Source: Pseudogemmatithrix spongiicola
GTDB lineage: Bacteria > Gemmatimonadota > Gemmatimonadetes > Gemmatimonadales > Gemmatimonadaceae
Assembly: GCF_030623445.1 (NCBI RefSeq)
Contig: NZ_CP130613.1
Location: forward strand, 248,001-312,000
Length of the DNA: 64,000 bases
Direction of reading: 5' to 3'
Shown here: in pieces, positions 20,215-31,384 of the stretch
How the letters are laid out: the number at the start of each line of letters is the position of its first letter
How positions within the stretch are numbered: the stretch's first letter is position 1
Notes under the pieces: model-generated
Databases searched by the model: none
What the model was told of the DNA's origin: nothing
What the model saw: the letters and a program-made list of their open reading frames with translations, nothing else
Made by a program: the position numbers and the translations under genes

Positions 20215-21255
20215 GTGCGAGCACTGACAATCGACGCCCATGGCGGGACGGAGCAGGTCCGCTATCGCGAGGACGTGGCGACGCCCACGCCCGAGCCGGG
20301 CGAGGTGCTCGTCCGGATGCGAGCGGTGGCGCTCAATCGGCTCGACCTCTGGACCGTCGGGGGGCTGCCGGGCGTCACGATCACGCCGCCCTGGGTGTTG
20401 GGCGCCGATGGCGTCGGTGTCATTCAAGGCATCGCCGGCGAGGCGCCCGGACTCCGGCTCGGCGACCGTGTGGTCATCAACCCCGGCATCTCCTGCCGCC
20501 GCTGCGAATGGTGCCTGAAGGGCGAGCATCCGCTGTGCGTGACGTTCGGGCTCTTGGGCGAGCATCATCCGGGCAGCTTCGCCGAGTACGTGGTGGTGCC
20601 GGCCTCGAATGTGATGAAGGTGGCGCATAACGTCCCCGACGACATCGCCGCCGCGTTCACACTGGCGACGCTCACGGCTTGGCGCATGTGCGTGAGCCGG
20701 GCGCAGGTGCAGGCCGGCGAGGACGTGCTGATCTGGGGCATCGGTGGCGGCGTGGCGCAGGCGGCGCTGCGCATCTGCAAGCAGCGCGGTGCGCGGGTGT
20801 GGGTCACGTCGTCGGATCCGGCCAAGCTCGAGCAGGCGCGCGCGATGGGCGCCGACGAGTGCCTGAATCACGCCACCGAGGATGTCGGGCGTGTCATCCG
20901 CGAGCGGACGAACAAGCGCGGCGTGGACGTCGTCATCGATAGCGTCGGCGAGAAGACGTGGAATGCGTCGCTGCAGGCGTTGACGCGCGGCGGCCGCCTC
21001 GTCACCTGTGGCGGGACGTCGGGCCCGAAGCTCGAGATGGATGTGCGCCGGCTGTTCTGGTACCAGTGGTCGCTGATGGGCTCGACGATGGGCAACGATG
21101 CGGAGTTCGCGGCGGTCACCGCGGAACTCAACGCGGGCCGCCTGTGGCCGACGGTGGATGCGGTGTATCCGCTGGCCGAGGGGCGCGCGGCGTTCGAGCG
21201 GATGGCGCGCGGGGAGCAGTTCGGAAAACTGGTGCTGCGGGTGAGCGATGGCTGA
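20215..21255 (+). CDS. Zinc-type alcohol dehydrogenase / quinone oxidoreductase (MDR)
   Basis: A 346-residue medium-chain dehydrogenase from a GTG start. The GroES-like half carries the four-Cys structural zinc site [21 protein letters not shown]. The Rossmann half has [30 protein letters not shown]. It is an NAD(P)-dependent oxidoreductase of unknown substrate. Only 26 bases separate its start from that of the divergent odhB, so the two share a very compact promoter region. Confidence 0.85.
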   Translation: MRALTIDAHGGTEQVRYREDVATPTPEPGEVLVRMRAVALNRLDLWTVGGLPGVTITPPWVLGADGVGVIQGIAGEAPGLRLGDRVVINPGISCRRCEWCLKGEHPLCVTFGLLGEHHPGSFAEYVVVPASNVMKVAHNVPDDIAAAFTLATLTAWRMCVSRAQVQAGEDVLIWGIGGGVAQAALRICKQRGARVWVTSSDPAKLEQARAMGADECLNHATEDVGRVIRERTNKRGVDVVIDSVGEKTWNASLQALTRGGRLVTCGGTSGPKLEMDVRRLFWYQWSLMGSTMGNDAEFAAVTAELNAGRLWPTVDAVYPLAEGRAAFERMARGEQFGKLVLRVSDG

Positions 21256-21472
21256 GAAGGCGCAGTTCACCGCGGACGAGGAGCGCAGCGTGCGCGAGGC
21301 CTACGCGCGCGACGGCCACGCGGATTGCCCGCGCTGCGCGGTGCGCATGCACGAGCGGGCCATCGGCGGCGGGAGCTTCGGGCTCGGCTACGCGCGGCAG
21401 CGGGAGTGGCTGCTCTGCCCGCAGTGCAAGCGCAGCGTGCTCTTCGACCTCAAGCGCGGGACGCGCAACTAG
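21248..21472 (+). CDS. Small zinc-ribbon protein
   Basis: 74 residues with two CxxC knuckles (ADCPRCAVRM and LLCPQCKRSVLF) that would bind one zinc. It overlaps the dehydrogenase gene by eight bases and is probably co-translated with it. No further domain. Confidence 0.72.
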   Translation: MAEKAQFTADEERSVREAYARDGHADCPRCAVRMHERAIGGGSFGLGYARQREWLLCPQCKRSVLFDLKRGTRN

Positions 21473-21497
21473 GCCCCCTGCACTAGATTTTCCGCCA

Positions 21498-22646
21498 ATG
21501 CGATCCCTCTTGCGATCCCTTGGCGCGCTGGCGTTCGCCGCCACGTCGCTGACCGCCCAACACGATCCGCCCCGCCGTCTCGATCTCGGCACGCCCGTGC
21601 AGGAAGCCGAGCGGCCGCGTGACGACGGCGAGACCTCCCGCGACATGCGCAATGTGTACGTGCGCAACCAGCTCGCGCTCGGACTGGTCTCGTACGGCCC
21701 CGCCTTCGCGGTGATGCTGGGGAGCGAACCGGCAACGCGCATCGCGGGATACATGCTGATGTCGGGCGCGACGTTCTTTGTGGCCAATGAGATCACGCAA
21801 CAGGTGAACGTCACGCCCGCCCGACAGGTGCTGAGCACGCGGATGGGCGCGCGCGGCAGCGCGAGCTTCTTCCTGCTTGGCCACTCGTGGCGCATGAGCG
21901 AGAGCGAGATTGGCGCCGTGTCGCTGATTGGCGGCCTCGGTGGCTCTGCGATTGGCCTGTGGGTGGGCGGGGGTCTCACGGAGGGCGAGGCGGTTGCGTC
22001 GGTGGTCGCGCACGACCTTGTGGCCCTGAGCACCTACGCGGTCACCTGGATGGCCGACCCGCGGGAGAACGACGGTGAAGGACTGCGTCGCAGCCAGCGT
22101 CTGGCGGTACCGATGCTGCTCGGCTGGGGCGGGTACGCACTGGGCCGGAAGTGGGCGGGCACGGCGTCGTACGAAGTCACGGCGGGCGACGCTACGCTGC
22201 TTTGGCTGGGCGCGGCAATCGGCGGCTCTGCCGCGGCGACGACGCTCATCGAGGGCGATCCCGAGCCGCAGACGGTGGCAGGAACGCTGCTCGCTGGCGG
22301 TCTGCTCGGCGTGTGGGGCGCGAACCGCTACTTCGTGCGCAACTTCGACCACACGCGTGGCGAAGGCGTGTTGGTGGCGACGGGCGCGGGCGCCGGTGCG
22401 CTGATGGGCATCGGTCTCGGCGTCCTCATCGCCGGCGATGCCGAGCGCGGTTCGGCGGCGACGCTCGGCATGGGTACGGTTGGTGCGATGGCGGGCGCGT
22501 GGCTGACCGAGCGCTACGCGCAGCCGGCGCGCGACGAAGGGCGGCGCCTCGAGGTCGGTAGCCGCGTCCAGTTCAATCCGTCGGCGATCGCTGCGGCCGC
22601 GGCGCGCACGCCGGGGCAGCATTCCATTCTCCGCATCACGTTCTGA
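21498..22646 (+). CDS. Glycine-rich integral membrane/secreted protein, unknown
   Basis: 382 residues. Signal peptide MRSLLRSLGALAFAATSLTAQ. It then has several Gly/Ala-rich hydrophobic segments (for example GAVSLIGGLGGSAIGLWVGG, TVAGTLLAGGLLGVWGAN, GAGAGALMGIGLGVLIAGD) with glycine-zipper spacing, suggesting an envelope protein with paired membrane hairpins. The ATG at 21498 is the start that gives the signal. No known family assigned. Confidence 0.7.
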   Translation: MRSLLRSLGALAFAATSLTAQHDPPRRLDLGTPVQEAERPRDDGETSRDMRNVYVRNQLALGLVSYGPAFAVMLGSEPATRIAGYMLMSGATFFVANEITQQVNVTPARQVLSTRMGARGSASFFLLGHSWRMSESEIGAVSLIGGLGGSAIGLWVGGGLTEGEAVASVVAHDLVALSTYAVTWMADPRENDGEGLRRSQRLAVPMLLGWGGYALGRKWAGTASYEVTAGDATLLWLGAAIGGSAAATTLIEGDPEPQTVAGTLLAGGLLGVWGANRYFVRNFDHTRGEGVLVATGAGAGALMGIGLGVLIAGDAERGSAATLGMGTVGAMAGAWLTERYAQPARDEGRRLEVGSRVQFNPSAIAAAAARTPGQHSILRITF

Positions 22647-22660
22647 TCCCGGACTCAATC

Positions 22661-23380
22661 ATGGCGTTCCTCGATCGCCTGCAAGACAGCCTGCTGCGGC
22701 TCTGGGAGTATGTGCCGGCGCTCTTCGGCGCGGCGGTGGTGATGGTGGCCGGCTTCCTCGTGGCGCGCTTCGCGCAGCGGACGATCCATCGCCTGCTGCG
22801 CCGCGTGCACCTCAACGAGGCGCTGCAGAAGGGCGGCGTCGCGCCGCCGCTGGATCCCTACGGCGTGCCGCTCACGCCGTCGCGCGTGATCGGCAATGTG
22901 GTGTTCTGGTTCCTGATCTTCACGGCGATGCTGATTGCCGCGGACACGTTGGGCATCGACTACCTCGGCCAGGCCTTCGCCGAGCTGGTGAGCTACGTGC
23001 CGAGCGTGATCGCGGCGGTGGTGATCGTGATCCTTGGCTTGGTGCTCGGCGACCTCGTGGCGGCGCTGATCGCGGCGAGCGCGGGCGCGCTGGCCGGCGC
23101 GAGCACGCTGGCGCGCGTGGGCAAGGGCGGCGTGGTGCTGCTCGCGGTGTTCATGTCGCTGCAGGAGCTCGGCGTGGCGACGGGTATCGTGACGACGGCG
23201 TTCGCGATCATCTTCGGTGCGATCGCGCTGGCGTTGGCCTTGAGCTTCGGGCTCGGCAACCGCGAGCTCGCCGGTGAGGTGACGCGACGCTGGTACGAAG
23301 ACTGGCGCCACGAGCGCGAGACGCTGCGCAAGGCGTCGGAACAGGCCGAGGGCGAGCATCCGAGCGCGGAGCCGCGCTAA
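22661..23380 (+). CDS. Mechanosensitive-channel-like TM-helix protein
   Basis: 239 residues with an N-terminal amphipathic helix and about four hydrophobic helices (FGAAVVMVAGFLVARFAQRT, VVFWFLIFTAMLIAADTLG, VIAAVVIVILGLVLGDLVAA, GIVTTAFAIIFGAIALALAL). It ends LSFGLGNRELAGEVTRRWYED. This matches the TM_helix repeat proteins related to small-conductance mechanosensitive channels, but the MscS beta-domain is absent. It may be an auxiliary or truncated channel. Confidence 0.78.
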   Translation: MAFLDRLQDSLLRLWEYVPALFGAAVVMVAGFLVARFAQRTIHRLLRRVHLNEALQKGGVAPPLDPYGVPLTPSRVIGNVVFWFLIFTAMLIAADTLGIDYLGQAFAELVSYVPSVIAAVVIVILGLVLGDLVAALIAASAGALAGASTLARVGKGGVVLLAVFMSLQELGVATGIVTTAFAIIFGAIALALALSFGLGNRELAGEVTRRWYEDWRHERETLRKASEQAEGEHPSAEPR

Positions 23381-23388
23381 ACGGCGGG

Positions 23389-23510
23389 TCACCACGAAGG
23401 CACGAAGGGAGCCGCAACAATCTCACGGGCCCGCGACGCAGAAGAAGCAAAGCTTCTTGGGGTCGCGGGCCCGTCGGCAGTTCGCGAGCCCCTTCGTGCC
23501 TTCGTGGTGA
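23389..23510. repeat. 122-bp hairpin repeat, copy 1 (upstream of gyrA)
   Basis: The outer arms begin TCACCACGAAGGCACGAAGG and end with the reverse complement. The inner stem is CGGGCCCGCGAC / GTCGCGGGCCCG around GAAGAAGC-AAA-GCTTCTT. Same length and outline as the copy at 26139-26260. The outer arm sequence is shared with the GxxExxY terminal repeats. Confidence 0.9.
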
Positions 23511-23611
23511 ACGCTGTTTTCGGGCCACAAAACCCGTTGTTTGCGCCTGCGAAATCGGCTAACTTTCGGGGTCGCGGTTCCCTCTGAAAATCGACCCCAA
23601 ATCGAGCGTCT

Positions 23612-26131
<2,520 letters not shown>

Positions 26132-26138
26132 CCGCGGT

Positions 26139-26260
26139 TCACCACGAAGGCACGAAGGGAGCCGCAACAGTCTTTCGGCCCCGCAACCCTGAAGAAGCGA
26201 TGCTTCTTGGAGTTGCGGGGCCTTTCGTTTGTCGCGACTCCCTTCGTGCCTTCGTGGTGA
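26139..26260. repeat. 122-bp hairpin repeat, copy 2 (downstream of gyrA)
   Basis: It starts seven bases after the gyrA stop. Outer arms are the same as copy 1. The inner stem is GGCCCCGCAAC / GTTGCGGGGCC, differing from copy 1 by compensatory pairs (G-C to C-G and G-C to A-T). The loop region GAAGAAGC/GCTTCTT is conserved. It may also terminate gyrA transcription. Confidence 0.9.
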
Positions 26261-26310
26261 GTGCATTCGGCAGTCGGCACAAAGCGAGGCAGGCGCGCGT
26301 AGTATTCGTC

Positions 26311-27444
26311 ATGCGCAATGCCCTGATCATCGCCCTGCTCGCGGCCGCGCCGCTGAGCGCCCAGCAACCCCGAGCCGCGCGGCCGCTGCCGGCGCCGAAC
26401 GCCCAGTTGGAGGAGCCGTGGAGCGGCCCCCTGCAGCTGGTGGAGCTCAAGAACGGCGACATCGTCGTGCACGACTCGCGTGAGAAGCGCCTGGTCGTGA
26501 CGAGCTTCAGCAGCCAGGAGCAGCGTGAGGCGGCGCGCGACGGGTCAGGGCCGTTGGAGTACCGCAGCGTGATGGCGATGTGGCGTACGGTCGGCGACTC
26601 GGTGCAGATCCTCGACCTCATGCAGCAACGCATCCTCGTGCTCGATCCCACGGGCCGCGCACGACGCACGCAGCCGATGGCCGGCGCGGGCGATCCCATG
26701 GCGCTGATGCGCACGCCGTTCACGCGCACCGTGGATGCGCAGGGGCGCTGGTACGGCGAAGGGCGCGACATGAGCTTCGAGGGCGGTCGGCTCTCGTTCG
26801 GGGACTCGGTGGTGGTGGTGCGCACCGATCCACGCACGGCCAAGGCCGACTCTCTGATCAAGTTCTTCAACATCGTGCGTGCGCCGCAGATCTCGGCGCA
26901 GGTCATGCGCATGCAGGTGCCGGGCTACCCCAAGTACGACATCTGGGGCGTGTTTCCCGACGGCCGCGTGATGCTGTTGCGCGCGAATGGCTATGTGCCG
27001 GAGATCGTGCTGCCGGACGGCCAGCGGCGTCGCGCGGCGGCGCTGCCGTACCCGCGGCTGCCCGTGACCGAGGCCGACAAGAAGGCCATGATGGACTCGG
27101 TGCAGAAGGCGCTCGACGAAGGCCTGCGGCAGTCGGCGGGCATGGTGCCGGCGGGTACGCAGATGCCGCGCTTCGAGCTGGTGCCGCCCGAGCCGTGGCA
27201 GACGGAGAAGCCGCCGTTCACGGGCGATCGCATCCTCATCGACCCGCGCGGGCGCGCCTGGGTGCCGGTCGTGGATCGCACGCCGGGGCAGCGCTATGAC
27301 CTGCTGAATGCGGACGGCGCGATCGTCGATGCGATCAAGTTGCCGCCGCGGGTGCAGCTGCTCGGCTTCGGGGCGAGCGGGATGTACACGGCGCTGCGGG
27401 ATGAGGATGATCTGCTGGTGATTCGGCGGCATCCGTTGCCGTGA
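26311..27444 (+). CDS. Secreted 6-bladed beta-propeller protein (paralogue 1)
   Basis: 377 residues with signal MRNALIIALLAAAPLSAQ. The mature part has repeated strand units (LVELKNGDIVVHDSREKRLV, SVQILDLMQQRILVLDPTGR, IWGVFPDGRVMLLRANGY, RILIDPRGRAWVPVVDR). These fit the NHL-like six-bladed propellers common as secreted paralogues in this kind of genome. Its ligand is unknown. First of three adjacent related genes. Confidence 0.78.
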   Translation: MRNALIIALLAAAPLSAQQPRAARPLPAPNAQLEEPWSGPLQLVELKNGDIVVHDSREKRLVVTSFSSQEQREAARDGSGPLEYRSVMAMWRTVGDSVQILDLMQQRILVLDPTGRARRTQPMAGAGDPMALMRTPFTRTVDAQGRWYGEGRDMSFEGGRLSFGDSVVVVRTDPRTAKADSLIKFFNIVRAPQISAQVMRMQVPGYPKYDIWGVFPDGRVMLLRANGYVPEIVLPDGQRRRAAALPYPRLPVTEADKKAMMDSVQKALDEGLRQSAGMVPAGTQMPRFELVPPEPWQTEKPPFTGDRILIDPRGRAWVPVVDRTPGQRYDLLNADGAIVDAIKLPPRVQLLGFGASGMYTALRDEDDLLVIRRHPLP

Positions 27445-27610
27445 CCCCGCCCAACGTTCTCGGCGTGCCTCCCGTACCTAGGCTGAAGGGAGGGACGCCA
27501 GGAGCGTGGGGCTCCTGGAAACCCTACCGGCGGCCGGCGGTGACAGATTTCGTGTCCCGCCGGTCGTCGTGTGTTAGGGGCGGGCTGACCCCGATTCCGA
27601 GAGATCTTCC
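27445..27610 (+). other. Structured intergenic region between propeller genes
   Basis: A 166-base gap with two hairpins: CCAGGAGC-GTGGG-GCTCCTGG at 27498-27518, and CCGGCGG-T-GACA...TGTC-CCGCCGG at 27534-27563. Neither has a T-tract. They may attenuate readthrough or hold the promoter of the next gene. Confidence 0.45.
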
Positions 27611-28879
27611 GTGAAGCCGATTCGCATGATGCCGTTGGCGATGCTCGCCTTGGCCGCGCCGCTGTCCGCCCAGCAGGCGCCGCGCACGTTGCCGGCCCCG
27701 CAGGCCGAGTACGAGGAGCCCTTCAGCCAGATCGGTGGCGTGCGCGAGCTGCGCGATGGCCGCGTGATCGTGGCGGACCCGCGCGACAAGATCGTGAGCG
27801 TCGTCGACTTCCGGTCGGGCACCGCCGCGAAGATCGGCCGCGAAGGCAGCGGGCCGCAGGAGTTCGGCCTGCCGATGCGTCTGTATGCGGCGCCGGGTGA
27901 CACGACGCTGTTGTTCGATCCGCTGAACTCCCGCTACTTGATCATCGGTCCGGACGCGAAGCCGATCAGCACCTTCCGGCTCGAGGATGAGACGCCGCGC
28001 CGCCCGCAGACGCCGCCGCCCGGGCAGGGCCAGGGGCGTCCGCAGGGCGGCCCGCAGATTTCGCTTGGTGGGCCTGGCTTCAGCCCCCGCGCCTCCGACG
28101 CACGCGGCCGGCTCTATGGCGAGGGCAGCCCGATCTCGCCGGGGCCCAACGGTCCGGTGGTTGCCGATTCCGTGCCGCTGATTCGCCTTGACCGCAGCAC
28201 GCGCCGCATGGACACGCTCACGTACATCGTGCTGCCGAAGTCCAACTCGCAGGTCAGTGGGAGCCAGGGCAACGTGCGCGTGATGATCGGCGGGGCGAAT
28301 CCGCTGGCGCCGCGTGACGAGTGGGCGGTGTTCCCCGACGGGCGCGTGGCCGTGGCGCGCGCGGGGACGTATCACATCGAGTTCATCGCGCCGGACGGCA
28401 GCAAGCGCTCGGGGCCGCGCATCGCGTACACGCCGGTACGCATGAACGCGGCGGAGATCCGCTACGAGGAAGGCCTGCGCAACGCGGCGCGTGCCACCCA
28501 GATGTCGATCATGGTGACGAACAACAATGGACAGCGTTCGACGACCGCGCAGATGGGCCCGGGTGCCAACGCGCCGCCGCTCGAGCCGCTGACGGATTGG
28601 CCGGAGGTGAAGCCGCCGTTCCGCGCGGGCCAGGCCAGTGTGTGGGCGCGGCCGAACGGCGAGCTCTGGGTACGCCGCACCGAGAATGCGCAGGCACGCG
28701 GGACGCTCTACGACGTGATCAACGCACAGGGCACCGTGGCCTTCCAGGTGCGGCTTGAGGACGGCGTGACGCTCGCGGGCTTCGGCACCAACACCATCTA
28801 TACGACGCGGAAGGACGAGGACGATCTCGTGTACCTGCGTCGCCACACCGCGACGGAGATCCCGCTGCGCGGCAACTGA
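27611..28879 (+). CDS. Secreted 6-bladed beta-propeller protein (paralogue 2)
   Basis: 422 residues from GTG. Signal KPIRMMPLAMLALAAPLSAQ. Layout like paralogue 1: REGSGPQEFGLPMRLYAAPG, LLFDPLNSRYLIIGPD, WAVFPDGRVAVARAGTYHIE and a C-terminal ARPNGELWVRR blade. It has a Gly/Pro/Gln-rich insertion (about residues 130-155) absent from paralogue 1. Probably periplasmic or outer-membrane-exposed. Confidence 0.78.
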   Translation: MKPIRMMPLAMLALAAPLSAQQAPRTLPAPQAEYEEPFSQIGGVRELRDGRVIVADPRDKIVSVVDFRSGTAAKIGREGSGPQEFGLPMRLYAAPGDTTLLFDPLNSRYLIIGPDAKPISTFRLEDETPRRPQTPPPGQGQGRPQGGPQISLGGPGFSPRASDARGRLYGEGSPISPGPNGPVVADSVPLIRLDRSTRRMDTLTYIVLPKSNSQVSGSQGNVRVMIGGANPLAPRDEWAVFPDGRVAVARAGTYHIEFIAPDGSKRSGPRIAYTPVRMNAAEIRYEEGLRNAARATQMSIMVTNNNGQRSTTAQMGPGANAPPLEPLTDWPEVKPPFRAGQASVWARPNGELWVRRTENAQARGTLYDVINAQGTVAFQVRLEDGVTLAGFGTNTIYTTRKDEDDLVYLRRHTATEIPLRGN

Positions 28880-28899
28880 GGCGCACGCGGGCACGGACG

Positions 28900-28936
28900 G
28901 CGGGGGTGGGCCATCGGGCTCACCCCCGCTTTCATT
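28900..28936 (+). terminator. Intrinsic terminator
   Basis: Stem GCGGGGGTG-G-GCC / GGC-T-CACCCCCGC with loop ATCG, followed by TTTCATT, 20 bases after the paralogue 2 stop. It ends the upstream unit before the lipoprotein propeller gene. Confidence 0.75.
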
Positions 28937-28989
28937 AGGGTTCGGTGAAGCGTGTTGACGGGTGTTCTCCCGAGGGCCAAATAAGGGCG

Positions 28990-30153
28990 ATGCAACGGAC
29001 TCTGGCTGCGGCGCTCGGCGCCGCCATCCTCGCGGGCGCGGCCTGCGGCGGCGAGGCGCCGCAGCAGGCGAATGTCGTCCGCACGGACTCGGCAGGCGTG
29101 CGCATCGTCATGAGCACGGGGCCGGATACGGCCTTGGCGTGGCGCTTCGATACGATCGGCGTGCTCACGGATTCGCTTGGCGAGCCGTGGCTCTTTACCG
29201 GCGTCACTCCGCAGCAGGTGATCACCGATCGTGCGGGCCGGACGTATGTGCTCGAGCGCGAACCGGCGATCCGTCGCTTCGGCCGCGATGGTCGCTACGA
29301 ACGGAGCATCGGCCGGAAGGGCGGCGCGCCCGGGGAGATGGGACTGCCGTTCCATCTCGTGCAACAGGGCGATTCCATCGCCGTGCTCGACGTGGGCCGC
29401 AGCGCGCTGGTGCGCTGGGGGCCGGATCTCGACCCGATCGCCGACATTCCGCTCCGTGACGGGCTCGCGGGCACGATGCGCATAGCCTTCCGCACCGGTG
29501 GGCTCTGGCAGCAGGTCAGCAGCTGGGATTCGACCGGCAACACGATGACGTTGCGCGGCGACACCACAGGCAGCGCGGTGCTGGCCACCGTCTTCGAGCC
29601 GGCAAATCGAAACGCGCGCATGCTCTCGGGCTGCGGCGGTCGCGTGCAGCTGACGCAGCCGAACTTCTTTGCGCGCAGCATCCAGTGGGACGCCGACGGT
29701 CCGCGCGCGCTGGTGTATGCAGGTCCACACTACGAACTCGCGCTCTACGAAGGCAACCGGCTCCTCGCCTCGGTGCGTCGCGACCTGCCGACGCGGGCGC
29801 CGACAGTGGATGACGTGCGACGCCAGTTCCCCGATGGTCTCAAGCTCCAGATCCCCGGTGCCGAGTGCACGATTCCGCTCAGCGAACTCACCGCGGGACC
29901 GGCGCTCGATGGGATGCTGCCCTTTGCGTTCGGGGTGACGCTGCTCGCGGACGGCACGATGTGGGTGCAGCGGTCGCTGCGCGACGAGAAGCCGGGGGTG
30001 CTCGACGTCTTCGGTTCCGACGGGGCCTACGTCGGCACGGTGCGCGGGTATCGCCTGCCGGTCGGGCTCCTGCCGAACGGCGAGCTGCTCGTGCCGATCG
30101 ATGACGAGGAGTCCGGGGGGCTCGTGATCGCCCGACTGCGCGTCCTCCGCTGA
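28990..30153 (+). CDS. Lipoprotein 6-bladed beta-propeller (paralogue 3)
   Basis: 387 residues. Lipoprotein signal MQRTLAAALGAAILAGAAC. The mature part has propeller blades (ITDRAGRTYVLEREPAIRRF, GRSALVRWGPDLDPIADIPL, LLADGTMWVQRSLRDEKPG) and the usual start PQQANVVRTDSAGVRIV. The internal ATG at 28990 was chosen over 28945 because it gives the lipobox and has AAGGG upstream. Tethered version of the two secreted paralogues before it. Confidence 0.78.
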   Translation: MQRTLAAALGAAILAGAACGGEAPQQANVVRTDSAGVRIVMSTGPDTALAWRFDTIGVLTDSLGEPWLFTGVTPQQVITDRAGRTYVLEREPAIRRFGRDGRYERSIGRKGGAPGEMGLPFHLVQQGDSIAVLDVGRSALVRWGPDLDPIADIPLRDGLAGTMRIAFRTGGLWQQVSSWDSTGNTMTLRGDTTGSAVLATVFEPANRNARMLSGCGGRVQLTQPNFFARSIQWDADGPRALVYAGPHYELALYEGNRLLASVRRDLPTRAPTVDDVRRQFPDGLKLQIPGAECTIPLSELTAGPALDGMLPFAFGVTLLADGTMWVQRSLRDEKPGVLDVFGSDGAYVGTVRGYRLPVGLLPNGELLVPIDDEESGGLVIARLRVLR

Positions 30154-30232
30154 AGAACTGCGCTGACACGTGCAACCAAAGGCTGTCGTAGAGGGTCCAA
30201 CGCAGGACACCTTCCCACGAACCACCTTCCAG

Positions 30233-31372
30233 ATGTCGATGCGCCGTCCTCTCGCGTTCCTCCTCGCCGCCACGACGCTCGCGGCCTGTGACAAGATCAA
30301 GTCTGCCGTCGGTGGCGCCGCCACGGCGAGCGCCGATTCCACGGCGGCGGCCACGGACTCGGGCGGCACGTCCGGCGGCTCGACGGTGTCGTTGCCCGTC
30401 GTCGTGTCCGACGTCGAGGACGGCGACCTCGTGCTGTCGATCAACACCACGGGCCAGGTGCGCTCCGAGACCGAGGGCCGCATCCGTACGGAAGTCGCGG
30501 GCACGGTGAGCCGCGTGCTCGTGCGGCCCGGCGAGCGGGTGCGGCGCGGGCAGGCGCTGATCGAACTCGACGCGCGGCCTTTCGAGATCGACCTCGCCGA
30601 GGCCCAAGTGGCGTTGAAGCAGGCCGAGCAGCAATACGAAGACCTCTATCGCCCCGACTCGGCGGCGACCGGTGTCATGCCCTCGCAACAACGCCTCGAT
30701 GCCTTCGTGATCCGTTCAGGCCTGGCCGCGGCGCGCGTGCGCCTCGATCGCGCCAAGCTGGCTCGCGAGCGCTCGACGATCTACGCGCCCTTCGACGGGA
30801 CGATCGATCGCATCAACACCGTGATCGGCGATCGCGTGAACGCCGGGCAGGAGCTGGGATTCCTCGTGGACCTCAACAACCTGCGCGTCGAGGCGGCGGT
30901 GCTCGAGCACGACCTGCCGCTGATCCGCGTGGGTGGCGAAGCGGTGATCTCCAGCGCGGCGATGCCGGGGCAGGCGATCGCGGGCCGCGTCGCGGCCGTG
31001 CTGCCGATGGTGGACAGCACGACCCGTGCCGGTCGCGCCTTCGTGCGCGCCTCCGGCAACAGCGCCCTGCGCCCCGGCATGTACGCCGACGTGCGCCTCG
31101 AGGCGCAGCGGCTCACGGGCCGGCGCCTCGTCCCGGCACGCGCCATCATCGAGCGCGACGGCCGTCCGCTGGTCTTCGTCGTGAAGGACGGTCGCGCGCA
31201 GTGGACCTACGTGCTGCCGGGGCGGAGCAACGGTCAGCAGACGGAGATCCTGCCCGACACCACCAGTGGCATCATCCCGGTGAATCCGGGCGACCGCGTC
31301 ATCATCGAAGGGCACCTCACGCTGACGCACGACGCGCCGGTGCGCGCCGTCGCGGCGCGCGAGCGCAACTAA
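30233..31372 (+). CDS. RND efflux periplasmic adaptor (membrane fusion protein)
   Basis: 379 residues (an ATG at 30239 is equally possible). Lipoprotein signal MRRPLAFLLAATTLAAC. A Ser/Thr/Gly-rich spacer precedes the barrel-sandwich/lipoyl halves (GTVSRVLVRPGERVRRGQAL, STIYAPFDGTIDRINTVIG) around a helical hairpin, and the beta-barrel with LRPGMYADVRLEA. It bridges the inner-membrane RND pumps downstream to an outer-membrane channel. No TolC-like gene is adjacent. Start of a three-gene operon. Confidence 0.92.
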   Translation: MSMRRPLAFLLAATTLAACDKIKSAVGGAATASADSTAAATDSGGTSGGSTVSLPVVVSDVEDGDLVLSINTTGQVRSETEGRIRTEVAGTVSRVLVRPGERVRRGQALIELDARPFEIDLAEAQVALKQAEQQYEDLYRPDSAATGVMPSQQRLDAFVIRSGLAAARVRLDRAKLARERSTIYAPFDGTIDRINTVIGDRVNAGQELGFLVDLNNLRVEAAVLEHDLPLIRVGGEAVISSAAMPGQAIAGRVAAVLPMVDSTTRAGRAFVRASGNSALRPGMYADVRLEAQRLTGRRLVPARAIIERDGRPLVFVVKDGRAQWTYVLPGRSNGQQTEILPDTTSGIIPVNPGDRVIIEGHLTLTHDAPVRAVAARERN

Positions 31373-31384
31373 GCGGGCGTCCCG